NCBI GenBank assembly: GCA_947628275.1
Contig: CANQZD010000045.1
Coordinates: forward strand, 1-44,167
Reading direction: 5' to 3'
DNA: 44,167 nucleotides
Origin: an uncultured Bacilli bacterium
Lineage (GTDB): Bacteria > Bacillota_I > Bacilli_A > RF39 > UBA660
The notes below the pieces were generated by a model that was not told the DNA's origin, made no database searches, and saw only the letters and a list, made by a program, of their open reading frames with translations. Each line of letters starts with the position of its first letter. Positions within the stretch are counted from its first letter, which is position 1. A program made the position numbers and the translations under genes. Below, in pieces: positions 1 to 9,150 of the stretch.

Positions 1-144
1 ATCAACTTATTTTAATGTCTTCATTGACAAGACACTTTTTTGCGTGTCTAAAATTTATATTTTTATTTTCAACCTTATACCCTCTTTCTGCAATTAATTT
101 TAATATAAACAAATGTTCGTGTCAAACTATTTTTGCAGATAAGT

Positions 145-162
145 GTCAAACATGTGTTTGAC
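145..162. promoter_or_regulatory. Probable LexA operator (autoregulatory)
   Basis: GTCAAACATGTGTTTGAC: perfect 8-bp inverted repeat with 2-nt centre. Core CAAAC-N4-GTTTG has the spacing of the Gram-positive LexA box CGAAC-N4-GTTCG and overlaps the lexA -35. Confidence 0.7.
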
Positions 163-186
163 AAATAAATAGGTGTATGCTATATT
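158..186 (+). promoter_or_regulatory. lexA sigma-A promoter
   Basis: TTGACA (158-163), 17-nt spacer, TATATT (181-186). Confidence 0.8.
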
Positions 187-209
187 AATCATGGAGAGTG
201 AAATTATTT

Positions 210-839
210 ATGAAAACTAAAAATAAAAAATTAACCCCCAAACAAGAAGAAGTATTCAATTTTATAAAAAAATATAGTGCTGAACATGGGTTTCCCCCTT
301 CAGTAAGAGAAATATGTGCTAACTTAGGATTAAGAAGTCCAGCCACAGTTCAAGCCCATATCAATCATTTAAAAGAAGCAGGGGTAATAAAAAATTCTTC
401 TAATAAATTTAGAACTATTGAAATACTTACCGAAAATGAATATTTAACTAAAAATGAGGATGTCATTAAAGTACCTCTACTTGGTAAAGTAACTGCAGGA
501 AATCCCATTGAAGCCATTGAAAAACCCGATGAATATTTTGATATTCCTCAAAGCCTAGTTCCCATCGGTAAAAATATATTTACCTTAGAAGTAAGTGGTG
601 AATCCATGATTAACAAAGGTATCTTTGATGGAGACTACGTTATTATTGAAAAACAAAACACGGCTAATAACGGTGATGTCGTTGTTGCTATGACTGAAGA
701 TAATGAAGTAACACTAAAAACCTTTTATAAAGAAAAAGACCATATTAGACTTCAACCTGAAAATGATACAATGGCCCCATTTATTTTCAAAAACATTACG
801 ATTTTAGGTAAAGCAATTGGTTTATTTAGAAGATTTTAA
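210..839 (+). CDS. lexA: LexA repressor
   Basis: Winged HTH N-terminus (TPKQEEVFNFIKKYSAEHGFPPSVREI), LGKVTAGNPIEA cleavage region, S24 motif GESMINKGIFDGDYVII. Start at 210 preferred over GTG 198 because GGAGAG lies at 193-198. Confidence 0.96.
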   Translation: MKTKNKKLTPKQEEVFNFIKKYSAEHGFPPSVREICANLGLRSPATVQAHINHLKEAGVIKNSSNKFRTIEILTENEYLTKNEDVIKVPLLGKVTAGNPIEAIEKPDEYFDIPQSLVPIGKNIFTLEVSGESMINKGIFDGDYVIIEKQNTANNGDVVVAMTEDNEVTLKTFYKEKDHIRLQPENDTMAPFIFKNITILGKAIGLFRRF

Positions 840-872
840 AAAGATATTCTAGTTTCCTAAAATATCTTTTTT
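838..872. terminator. Bidirectional intrinsic terminator lexA / rhomboid
   Basis: AAAAAGATATT (838-848) pairs with AATATCTTTTT (861-871); the stop codons sit at the two stem edges. Confidence 0.8.
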
Positions 873-2017
873 TATCTGAAAAAGACAATATAAGCTAAAA
901 ACAATAAATAAATAACCGTCGTAATAGCTCCATTAATCATATCATTTTTAGAACTCTTGCCTCTTACTCCTAAAGCCATTGTAGCTAAATATCCGCCAAC
1001 TAAACCACCAATATGAGCAGCATTATCTATTCCTGGAATAATAAATCCTAAAATTAAATTAAGAACAATAATAGGAATAATTTGATTTTTTAAAACACTA
1101 CCTAAATATAATCGATAATGATAACCAAAATAAACTAAACTACCCAATAATCCAAAAATTGCTCCTGACGCTCCCGCACTAACAACATTAGGATTAAATA
1201 TACAACTCATTAAAACTCCCGAAATTGCACTTACTAAATAAATAGCCAAAAACTTATACTTTCCAATATATGTTTCTACCTGTGTTCCAATAATATACAA
1301 AGAATACATATTAACCAACAAATGCACAATTCCAACATGTAAAAATGCAGCTGTTATTAAACGCCATAATTCTCCACTTTTAATTAAAGGGGCAAATGAA
1401 GCTCCAAATCTTACTAAAGCAGCAGATGACAAATTAGCATTAGCTAAAACATAAGTCACCATAAAAATTACAACATTAATAAAAATCAAAGCATTAGTAA
1501 AGACAATCTTTTTCTTTTTAAAAGTTTTTTCATACAATTTATTATCTTCTTCAGTTTTATTATTAATATCATTTGTAACATTAACAATTAAATCTAACCC
1601 ATTCATATCAAGCATTAATTTATTTTTTATATCAGGAAACATTTTAATTAAATTAGGCTCTTTTATATCATTTAAATTTTTTATTACAATTGAATTAATA
1701 TTTTTTGAATCAGCCATCTTAATATTATCATTAACATCTAATAATATATTTAAAGCATTCATTGTTAAAGAAACCGTTTTACGTTTAACTTGATGCATAA
1801 CATTATTTAATTTTAATAAATCAAAATCCATCTGTTCATTATTATGAATATAATTAGCATTTATTCTAATAATTTTATATGGTCCATCTTGATTTTGTAA
1901 CCAAATTTCATCCTTAACACCATTAACTATAATCGGAGCATAATTTTGTTCCGTTATAAAGTAATGAGCTAAACGCATAATAATTTCATCTTTTTTATTT
2001 ATCATTATTGAAGGCAT
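872..2017 (-). CDS. Rhomboid family intramembrane serine protease with N-terminal extension
   Basis: GASGAIFG catalytic serine motif, AAHIGGLVGG histidine motif, several TM helices. Confidence 0.92.
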   Translation of the reverse strand: MPSIMINKKDEIIMRLAHYFITEQNYAPIIVNGVKDEIWLQNQDGPYKIIRINANYIHNNEQMDFDLLKLNNVMHQVKRKTVSLTMNALNILLDVNDNIKMADSKNINSIVIKNLNDIKEPNLIKMFPDIKNKLMLDMNGLDLIVNVTNDINNKTEEDNKLYEKTFKKKKIVFTNALIFINVVIFMVTYVLANANLSSAALVRFGASFAPLIKSGELWRLITAAFLHVGIVHLLVNMYSLYIIGTQVETYIGKYKFLAIYLVSAISGVLMSCIFNPNVVSAGASGAIFGLLGSLVYFGYHYRLYLGSVLKNQIIPIIVLNLILGFIIPGIDNAAHIGGLVGGYLATMALGVRGKSSKNDMINGAITTVIYLLFLAYIVFFR

Positions 2018-2071
2018 ATCATCACTCCACGACTACTATTTTATAACAGATAAGCAAAATAGTAAAGAATA

Positions 2072-2962
2072 CTAATCAAGCGTATCTAAAAAATCTTGAA
2101 AATCTTTAGGCAACGGTACTTTAAAATGAAGATTCTCTTTAGTTATTGGTTCAACAAAAGTTATTTCACTAGAATGTAAAAATTGTCCAAAATCACTAGT
2201 TTTATCTTTTTGATAAACCGGATCATTATAAATTGGATGACCAATATAAGCTAAATGAACCCTAATTTGATGAGTCCTTCCCGTTTCCAATTCACATTCA
2301 ATTAAAGTATATTTCTTAAATCTTTTTAAAACTGTCACATGTGTAATGGCATCTTTACTATTAACATCTGTAACTGCCATTTTCTTTCTCTCAATTTTAT
2401 CTCTACCTATCGGAGCATCAATAGTAATATGATTATAATCAAGAATTCCTTTAACTAACGCAATATATTTTCGCTTAACCTTTTTGTTTTTAAAATCCTC
2501 AGCTAATATTTCATGAGCTTTATTATTTTTAGCTACCAAAATTAATCCCGAAGTATCTTTATCAATCCGATGTACAATTCCTGGTCTTAAAGTATCACTT
2601 CCTAAACTTAAATTTTTAGTATGAAAAAGTAAAGCATTAACTAAAGTATGATTAGAATTACCATTTCCTGGATGAACAACCATTCCACTTGGTTTATTTA
2701 CTAAAATAACATTTTCATCTTCAAAAACAATATCTAAAGGAATATCTTCAGGTACTAAATCAATATCTTCCGTGTATTCTTTAATAATTTTTATTTCATC
2801 ATTTTCCTTAACTTTATATGAAGCTTTAACAACATTATCATTAACTAAAATACATTCCTCTTTAAGCATTTTTAAAATTAAAGACCTTGAATAATCAGTA
2901 ATATCACTTAAATATTTATCAATTCTTTCATTTACCGGTTCACTAACAATAATCTTTTGCAT
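2072..2962 (-). CDS. rluD: RluA/RluD-family 23S rRNA pseudouridine synthase
   Basis: S4 domain plus PGIVHRIDKDTSGLILVAKN and GRTHQIRVHLAYIGHPI. Start at internal Met (2962) preferred over 2989. Confidence 0.9.
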   Translation of the reverse strand: MQKIIVSEPVNERIDKYLSDITDYSRSLILKMLKEECILVNDNVVKASYKVKENDEIKIIKEYTEDIDLVPEDIPLDIVFEDENVILVNKPSGMVVHPGNGNSNHTLVNALLFHTKNLSLGSDTLRPGIVHRIDKDTSGLILVAKNNKAHEILAEDFKNKKVKRKYIALVKGILDYNHITIDAPIGRDKIERKKMAVTDVNSKDAITHVTVLKRFKKYTLIECELETGRTHQIRVHLAYIGHPIYNDPVYQKDKTSDFGQFLHSSEITFVEPITKENLHFKVPLPKDFQDFLDTLD

Positions 2963-3410
2963 GTTTATCACTCTTTCTAAAAAGTTCAATAATTAATAAA
3001 ATCATTCCACATACAATAGCTATATCAGCTACATTAAAAGTTGGAAAATGATAATCAAAAAACTTAAAATCCAAAAAATCTCTTACAGAATAAAAAAATA
3101 CCCGATCAAATAAATTACCAACTATTCCCCCATATAATAATGAAAAAATAAATGTTTTAAAAATACTTGGTTTTACTTCCCTAGCAATTTTAATTAATAC
3201 AAATAAACAGACAATAGTTGCCAAAATAAGTACCACTATTTGATTATTTAAAATAGAAAAAGCTCCCCCTTTATTATAAGTAAAATCAATATTAAATAAA
3301 TTAGGAATAACTACTAATACTTTATTTTTAAAAAAATGTTCAATTAAAAATTTAGATGCTTGGTCCATTATAAAAATAATACTGCTACCAATAATGATTT
3401 CTTTTTTCAT
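2943..3410 (-). CDS. lspA: Lipoprotein signal peptidase
   Basis: DQASKFLIE, GGIVGNLFDRV and FNVADIAI motifs; TM helices. Confidence 0.93.
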   Translation of the reverse strand: MKKEIIIGSSIIFIMDQASKFLIEHFFKNKVLVVIPNLFNIDFTYNKGGAFSILNNQIVVLILATIVCLFVLIKIAREVKPSIFKTFIFSLLYGGIVGNLFDRVFFYSVRDFLDFKFFDYHFPTFNVADIAIVCGMILLIIELFRKSDKHAKDYC

Positions 3411-3483
3411 CTTAATCCCTTCTTAAAAACTATTATAACGTATAAAAATAAAATTCACAACAATACTAATAAAGTGATGAAAT

Positions 3484-4779
3484 ATGAAAAAAGAAATATT
3501 TACAAATGATTTATTAAATTTTATCAAAGATGGTTCTTGTGCTTTTACTGTTGTCGATAAAATTAAAGAAATTTTACTTAGTAATGGTTTTAGTGAATTA
3601 GAAGAAACCGATATTTGGGATTTAAGTGCTGGTAATTATTTTACAACGAGAAATGATGCAACTTTAATAGCTTTTTCAATTCCTAAAAAATTTGAAGAAC
3701 GTTATGCTATTTGTAGTACGCACTGTGACACACCGGCATTAACTTTAAAAGCAAATGGCGAATATTTTAAAAACGATTATATGAAATTTAATAGTATGCC
3801 TTATGGAGGATTATTAAATTATGGATGGCTTGATAGACCTTTATCGGTAGCTGGAAGAATTATTATTGAAAAAAATCATGAATTAGAAAAAAAGATAATA
3901 GATTATAAAGAACCGATTGCTATTATTCCTAGTTTAGCAATTCATCAAAATGATAAAGCTAATACTAATCTTGATTTAAATATGCAAACTGATTTACAAC
4001 CAATAATTACTTTAAAAAATGATAATTCTAAGGATACATTTTTAGATTATTTAAAGAATAGTTTACAAATTAAAGGGGAAATAAAAGATTATGATTTATT
4101 TTTCTATAACTGTGAAGAACCTCAAATAATTGGCTTTGATAAAAATCTTTTGTTATCACCAAGAATTGATAATTTAACGAGTACTTTTGCTTGTTTACAA
4201 GGTTTTTTAGATAATAATAGTAATTCTATTAATGTTTATGTAACTTTTAATAATGAAGAGATTGGTTCTTTAACTAAAGAAGGTGCTGAAAGTAGTTTTC
4301 TTTTAGATATTTTAAAGCGAATTGCAACAAGTCTAAAATTAGATTTAGCTAAAACTTTAGCCAATAGTTTTATTATTAGTTCTGATAATACTCATGCGAT
4401 TCATCCTAATCATGACGAATTAATGGATGATACTGGTAATTTAAAATTAAATGAAGGAATAGCTATTATTAAAGAAATTAGTTCCACAACAGATGGTTAT
4501 TTTTCAAGTATTTTAAAAAAGATTTGTGATGAAATAGGCGCTAAGTACCAAGACTCAACTTTTAAAAATGATTTAAGTTCGGGCTCTACTCTATCAGGAT
4601 TAAGTTTAAGGCATGTAAGTGTATCTTCAATTGATATTGGTATACCTCAACTTGCCATGCACTCATCATTTGAAGTTTGTGGCTTAAAAGATGTTTATGA
4701 TTTATATTTAACTTTAAGTAAATTTTATCAAACTGATATTATTATAAATAAAGAAAAGACAAAACTTATTTTTCACTAG
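3484..4779 (+). CDS. M18 family aminopeptidase
   Basis: STHCDTPALTLKANGEY, GGLLNYGWLDRPLSVAGRI, NNEEIGSLTKEGA, H-P motif ISSDNTHAIHPNH. Confidence 0.92.
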   Translation: MKKEIFTNDLLNFIKDGSCAFTVVDKIKEILLSNGFSELEETDIWDLSAGNYFTTRNDATLIAFSIPKKFEERYAICSTHCDTPALTLKANGEYFKNDYMKFNSMPYGGLLNYGWLDRPLSVAGRIIIEKNHELEKKIIDYKEPIAIIPSLAIHQNDKANTNLDLNMQTDLQPIITLKNDNSKDTFLDYLKNSLQIKGEIKDYDLFFYNCEEPQIIGFDKNLLLSPRIDNLTSTFACLQGFLDNNSNSINVYVTFNNEEIGSLTKEGAESSFLLDILKRIATSLKLDLAKTLANSFIISSDNTHAIHPNHDELMDDTGNLKLNEGIAIIKEISSTTDGYFSSILKKICDEIGAKYQDSTFKNDLSSGSTLSGLSLRHVSVSSIDIGIPQLAMHSSFEVCGLKDVYDLYLTLSKFYQTDIIINKEKTKLIFH

Positions 4780-4791
4780 GTTTTGTCTTTT
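4754..4791. terminator. Bidirectional terminator with both convergent stop codons in its loop
   Basis: AAAAGACAAAAC (4754-4765) / GTTTTGTCTTTT (4780-4791): perfect 12-bp stem, 14-nt loop. Confidence 0.85.
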
Positions 4792-5485
4792 TAGTAGTTG
4801 TTTTCTTTTTAGTTGGTGTTTTTTTCTTAGGAGATTTTTTTACTTCTTCTTTTTCTTTAACTTCAATTATTTCTTGTTTGGCTTCAATTTCCTTTTCATC
4901 TTTGACAATGGTATTAGCAAGAATATCATGTAAGCCTCGACCATCAGTTCTAACTAACATAAAGAATAATGTAATATACATAATAATATAACTTACTAAA
5001 TTAACATTTTGGTAAACATTATAGTAATTTTCCGAACTCATTGTAAAGACAATAATTAATTCAATTATTGGAATTAATATATTATATAAAATGATTGCTC
5101 TTACCAAATAATTAACCATACTTAACGGTTTATCATTTGCACTTGCTAATTTTAATTTAAATATTTTCTTACCAATAGTTTGTCCTTTATATAAAAATTG
5201 AAAGATAACAAAATAGCCAATAAAACAAATTGTTGATACAATAACATAACTACCATTTAAACGGTATAAATCATAAGCAATAGGAATTAAAGCTTCATTA
5301 AATTCTTCACTACTTATTTCATTATTTTGAAATTGTTCATTTACTCTTACTACTTCATTATATTTAGTATTATATTCTTCTTTATGTGGATTTACAAAAG
5401 GAAGTAACATAACACCATAAATAATAACTGTTACAACTAAATAATCAATTAAATACGCTCCTAAACGTTTTAATAAGGTTTTCAA
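4766..5485 (-). CDS. RDD family membrane protein with Lys-rich C-terminal tail
   Basis: LLKRLGAYLIDYLVV, GQTIGKKIFKLKL, DGRGLHDILANTIV; tail KKSPKKKTPTKKKTTTKKTK. Confidence 0.85.
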   Translation of the reverse strand: MKTLLKRLGAYLIDYLVVTVIIYGVMLLPFVNPHKEEYNTKYNEVVRVNEQFQNNEISSEEFNEALIPIAYDLYRLNGSYVIVSTICFIGYFVIFQFLYKGQTIGKKIFKLKLASANDKPLSMVNYLVRAIILYNILIPIIELIIVFTMSSENYYNVYQNVNLVSYIIMYITLFFMLVRTDGRGLHDILANTIVKDEKEIEAKQEIIEVKEKEEVKKSPKKKTPTKKKTTTKKTKPSEK

Positions 5486-5749
5486 ATAAAAACATCCCTT
5501 TCTTGTTTAAAGATTATATCATGATGAATACTAAAATTCAATTTATTTATAGTTTTGAAGCTCTTTGTTCTCTACCTTTTCATGTTAAAGTTCAAGTAAA
5601 TCTTCTGCTTGCATTTTTTTTACTATTTGTAAAATCCAAAAAATATTTATTAACCATATTTGTATATTATTTTTTAAATGAATTTGGGACCACCAACCAT
5701 TGATTTTAAGCCAATACAATTCTTCTATTGCCACTCATTACTTATTATC

Positions 5750-6208
5750 TTAAGCTTTATCAGTTGAACCAAAGCCACCTTTTCTTGTTCCTTCAGCTAT
5801 GTCATGGTCAACCGTTAAAAATTTTAAAAACATTACTTGTCCAATAACATCCCCTTTATGAACTTCTAATGGTTCTTTATTAAAATTAAAATATTGAAAA
5901 TAAAAATGACCATCATTACCTTCATTACCATAATAATCAGCATCTACTAAGCCAATACTATTAGCCATTATAAAACCCTTTTTAGGTCCTGAACTTCTGT
6001 TTAATAAAATATAACATTCATCATCTTGACAATATGCTTTTAAACCCGTTGGAATAAGAGTTGGCTTAATTCCAAATTCATATGGTGGGATTGTAATATC
6101 TTCTGCTGCTTCAACATCATAAGCTGCACTTTTTTTAGTTTTTCTAATTGGTAAATGAATATCCTTATCTTCATATCCTTTAACTACTTCAAATCCTCTT
6201 TCTTTCAT
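5750..6208 (-). CDS. dut: dUTPase family protein
   Basis: SAAYDVEAAEDI, RSSGPKKGFIMANSIGLVDADYYGNEG, IGQVMF, RKGGFGSTDK motifs. Confidence 0.88.
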   Translation of the reverse strand: MKERGFEVVKGYEDKDIHLPIRKTKKSAAYDVEAAEDITIPPYEFGIKPTLIPTGLKAYCQDDECYILLNRSSGPKKGFIMANSIGLVDADYYGNEGNDGHFYFQYFNFNKEPLEVHKGDVIGQVMFLKFLTVDHDIAEGTRKGGFGSTDKA

Positions 6209-6244
6209 TCTAATCACATCCTTAAAATAATTATAACTAATATT

Positions 6245-6880
6245 TTAATATTTGTCATATAAAAGTGTTATTTTATGTTTTTTTATTTCAATAAAACCTT
6301 CTTCTTTTAAATATTTTAATTCTCTTGACATTGCACTTCTATCAATTGCTAAATAATCAGCTAAATTAGTAAAACTAAATGGTAAATTTAATACTCTAGT
6401 TTTTGTTTTTCGAGTTTCAATATTAAAATATTCCAATAATTTATTTCTAATCGTTTTTTTAGTTAAAATTTCAATTCGATTATTTTTTTCTTCAATTTTT
6501 AAAAGAACTATTTCTAATAAATTTTTAATAAATTGACTATAATATTTTTTATTTTCTAATTCTAAAGCTTTAATTTCATCATAATCAATTATATAAACAA
6601 CACTTTCTTCTTTAGTGACAATTTCATATTCATTAGAAAGTGGTGTAATATCGGTCCCAAAAACGTCATCTTCTTCTAATTCTTCAATAATTGTTCTGGT
6701 CCCATCATAATCATTTTTAATAATTTGCATCATCCCTTTAACTACAATTCCAATAATATTTCCCCGGTTTATATTAGATAAAATTGATTGATTTTTTGGA
6801 AATGTTAATCGGCTTGACTCTAAAGTGTAAAGCAATTTTTCACGATTTTTAAGGCTAATATTTTGAAAAGGACTAATCAT
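6245..6880 (-). CDS. Crp/Fnr family transcriptional regulator (no cysteines)
   Basis: cNMP-binding-like N domain and HTH_Crp (FTNLADYLAIDRSAMSRELKYLKEEGFIEI). The ORF start at 7111 overlaps nrdD; ATG at 6880 has AGGAGG at 6888-6893. Confidence 0.85.
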   Translation of the reverse strand: MISPFQNISLKNREKLLYTLESSRLTFPKNQSILSNINRGNIIGIVVKGMMQIIKNDYDGTRTIIEELEEDDVFGTDITPLSNEYEIVTKEESVVYIIDYDEIKALELENKKYYSQFIKNLLEIVLLKIEEKNNRIEILTKKTIRNKLLEYFNIETRKTKTRVLNLPFSFTNLADYLAIDRSAMSRELKYLKEEGFIEIKKHKITLLYDKY

Positions 6881-6918
6881 TTTACAACCTCCTAAAAAAA
6901 TCATAACATAATTTGTAA

Positions 6919-6938
6919 AATGTTGCAATTGCAACATT
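6919..6938. promoter_or_regulatory. Perfect 20-bp palindrome, candidate Crp/Fnr-family operator
   Basis: AATGTTGCAATTGCAACATT in the divergent intergenic region. Confidence 0.75.
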
Positions 6939-6994
6939 AAACTTTTTTGATATGGTGCTATACTTGGTGTGGTTAAAGGAAGGTAGGCAGTATT

Positions 6995-9148
6995 ATGAAA
7001 ATAATTAAACGTGATGGACACATGGTAGATTATTGTCCTGAAAAAATTGAAAATGCTATTATGAAAGCAAATAAAGAAGTTGAAGAAGAAGAACAAGCAA
7101 GCGCAACTCAAATAAAAAATATTATTAAATATATTGAAAAATTAGGTAAAAAAAGAATGCTTGTTGAAGACATCCAAGATATCATTGAAGAAAAATTAAT
7201 GAGTATTGGCAAATATGCTCTAGCCAAAAAATATATAACTTATCGTTATACTAGAGAGCTAGTTAGAAAAAGTAACACTACAGATTTAGCAATTAAAGAA
7301 TTAATTGATGGTGAAAGTGAATATTGGAATACTGAAAATTCTAATAAAAATGCCAAAATAATTACTACCCAAAGAGATTATCTAGCTGGTATTACTAGCA
7401 CTGATATCACCAGAAGATTTTTACTTCCTGAAGATATTGTTAAAGCTCATGATGAAGGTATTATTCACTTCCATGATGCCGATTACTTTGCTCAAAATGC
7501 CATGCATAACTGTGACTTAATAAACTTAGAAGACATGTTACAAAATGGTACGAATATCAATGGTGTAATGATTGAAAAACCTCATAAATTTTTAACAGCT
7601 ATGACCATTGCAACTCAACTTATTACTGCAGTTAATTCAAGTCAATATGGTGGAGTTACAATTACTCTTACTCACTTAGCACCTTTTGTCAGAGACAGTT
7701 ATAATCGTTATTTAGATAAATATAAAGCTAGAAAATTTAGCAAAGCTGATTGTGAAAAATATGCTAAAGAAGATTTAGCAAGAGAAATTAAAGACGGAGT
7801 TCAAACATTCCAATATCAAATTAACTCAATGACAACTACTAACGGTCAAGCTCCATTCTTAAGTGTTTGTATGTATTTAGGTGAAACAGAAGAATACAAA
7901 GAAGAATTAGCAATGATTATTGAAGAAGTCTTAAAACAACGAATTGAAGGCATGAAAAATGATAAAGGTGTATGGGTTACTCCAGCCTTTCCTAAACTTT
8001 TATATGTTTTAGAAGAAGACAATATTCATGAAGATAGCAAATATTGGTATTTAACTAAACTTGCAGCTGAATGTACAGCTAAAAGAATGGTTCCAGATTA
8101 TATCTCTGAAAAAATTATGAAACAATTAAAAATTGATAAAAATGGTGATGGTCAATGTTATCCTTGTATGGGATGTCGTTCTTTCCTTACTCCATATGTA
8201 GATGAATCTGGCAAACCTAAATATTATGGAAGATTTAATCAAGGAGTTGTAACAATTAACTTAGTTGATGTTGCCCTAAGTTCTGATAAAGATGAAGAAG
8301 AATTCTGGAAGATTATGGACGATCGTCTAGAATTATGTCATCGTGCTTTACAAATTCGTCATAAAAGACTTAGCAAAGCTACTAGTGACGTTGCTCCAAT
8401 ATTATGGCAACATGGTGCTCTAGCAAGATTAAAACCAGGTGAATCAATTCATGATTTATTACATAATGGCTACTCTACTATTTCTTTAGGATATGCCGGA
8501 CTATATGAATGTACTAAATATATGACTGGTCATTCTCATACTGATAATGGCAAAGGTAAAGAATTTGCTTTAAGCGTTATGAGAAAATTAAATGAAGCTT
8601 GTAAAAAATGGAAAGAAACTGAAAATATTGACTACAGTGTTTATGGAACTCCTATCGAATCAACAACTTATAAATTTGCCAAAGCTTTAAGAGAAAGATT
8701 TGGAGTTGTCAAAGGTATTACAGACCGTGATTATATAACTAATTCTTATCATGTTCCTGTATTTGAAGAAATTGATGCTTTTGATAAATTAAAATTAGAA
8801 AGTGAATTCCAAGCTCTAAGTCCTGGTGGAGCAATATCATATATTGAAACTCCTAATTTATCTAATAATTTAGACGCAGTTATTGAAGTAATTAAATTTA
8901 TTTATGATACTATCATGTATGCTGAATTAAACACTAAATTAGATTATTGTCACGAATGTGGATATACTGGTGAGATTTTAATTGATGATAACCTTGAATG
9001 GTATTGTCCAGAATGTGGTAATCGTGACCACGCTAAATTAAATGTTGCTAGACGTACTTGTGGTTACATTGGTTCTAACTTCTGGAATAAGGGTCGTACT
9101 CAAGAAATTAAAGAAAGAGTTATTCACTTAGATAATAAGGATGCTTAA
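6995..9148 (+). CDS. nrdD: Anaerobic ribonucleoside-triphosphate reductase (ATP cone + glycyl radical)
   Basis: N-terminal ATP-cone, CHECG...CPECG zinc motif, C-terminal RRTCGYIGSNFWNKGRTQEI glycyl radical site. Confidence 0.97.
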   Translation: MKIIKRDGHMVDYCPEKIENAIMKANKEVEEEEQASATQIKNIIKYIEKLGKKRMLVEDIQDIIEEKLMSIGKYALAKKYITYRYTRELVRKSNTTDLAIKELIDGESEYWNTENSNKNAKIITTQRDYLAGITSTDITRRFLLPEDIVKAHDEGIIHFHDADYFAQNAMHNCDLINLEDMLQNGTNINGVMIEKPHKFLTAMTIATQLITAVNSSQYGGVTITLTHLAPFVRDSYNRYLDKYKARKFSKADCEKYAKEDLAREIKDGVQTFQYQINSMTTTNGQAPFLSVCMYLGETEEYKEELAMIIEEVLKQRIEGMKNDKGVWVTPAFPKLLYVLEEDNIHEDSKYWYLTKLAAECTAKRMVPDYISEKIMKQLKIDKNGDGQCYPCMGCRSFLTPYVDESGKPKYYGRFNQGVVTINLVDVALSSDKDEEEFWKIMDDRLELCHRALQIRHKRLSKATSDVAPILWQHGALARLKPGESIHDLLHNGYSTISLGYAGLYECTKYMTGHSHTDNGKGKEFALSVMRKLNEACKKWKETENIDYSVYGTPIESTTYKFAKALRERFGVVKGITDRDYITNSYHVPVFEEIDAFDKLKLESEFQALSPGGAISYIETPNLSNNLDAVIEVIKFIYDTIMYAELNTKLDYCHECGYTGEILIDDNLEWYCPECGNRDHAKLNVARRTCGYIGSNFWNKGRTQEIKERVIHLDNKDA

Positions 9149-9150
9149 TT

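Noticed and set aside
30-49. AGACAC...GTGTCT inverted repeat upstream of lexA
   Set aside because: Short 6-bp arms, not clearly linked to any gene end; could be chance in AT-rich sequence.
2-124. Minus-strand open frame EHLFILKLIAERGYKVENKNINFRHAKKCLVNEDIKIS ending at 2-4
   Set aside because: No ATG, only about 39 codons between stops, no recognisable family; it may be a gene remnant but support is too thin.
5503-5703. 66-aa plus-strand ORF
   Set aside because: No clear SD, no recognisable domain; hydrophobic low-complexity translation. The minus strand reads more protein-like.
6880-7111. N-terminal extension of the Crp/Fnr ORF to 7111
   Set aside because: Phe/Asn-rich translation antisense to the nrdD 5' end; AGGAGG lies in front of ATG 6880.
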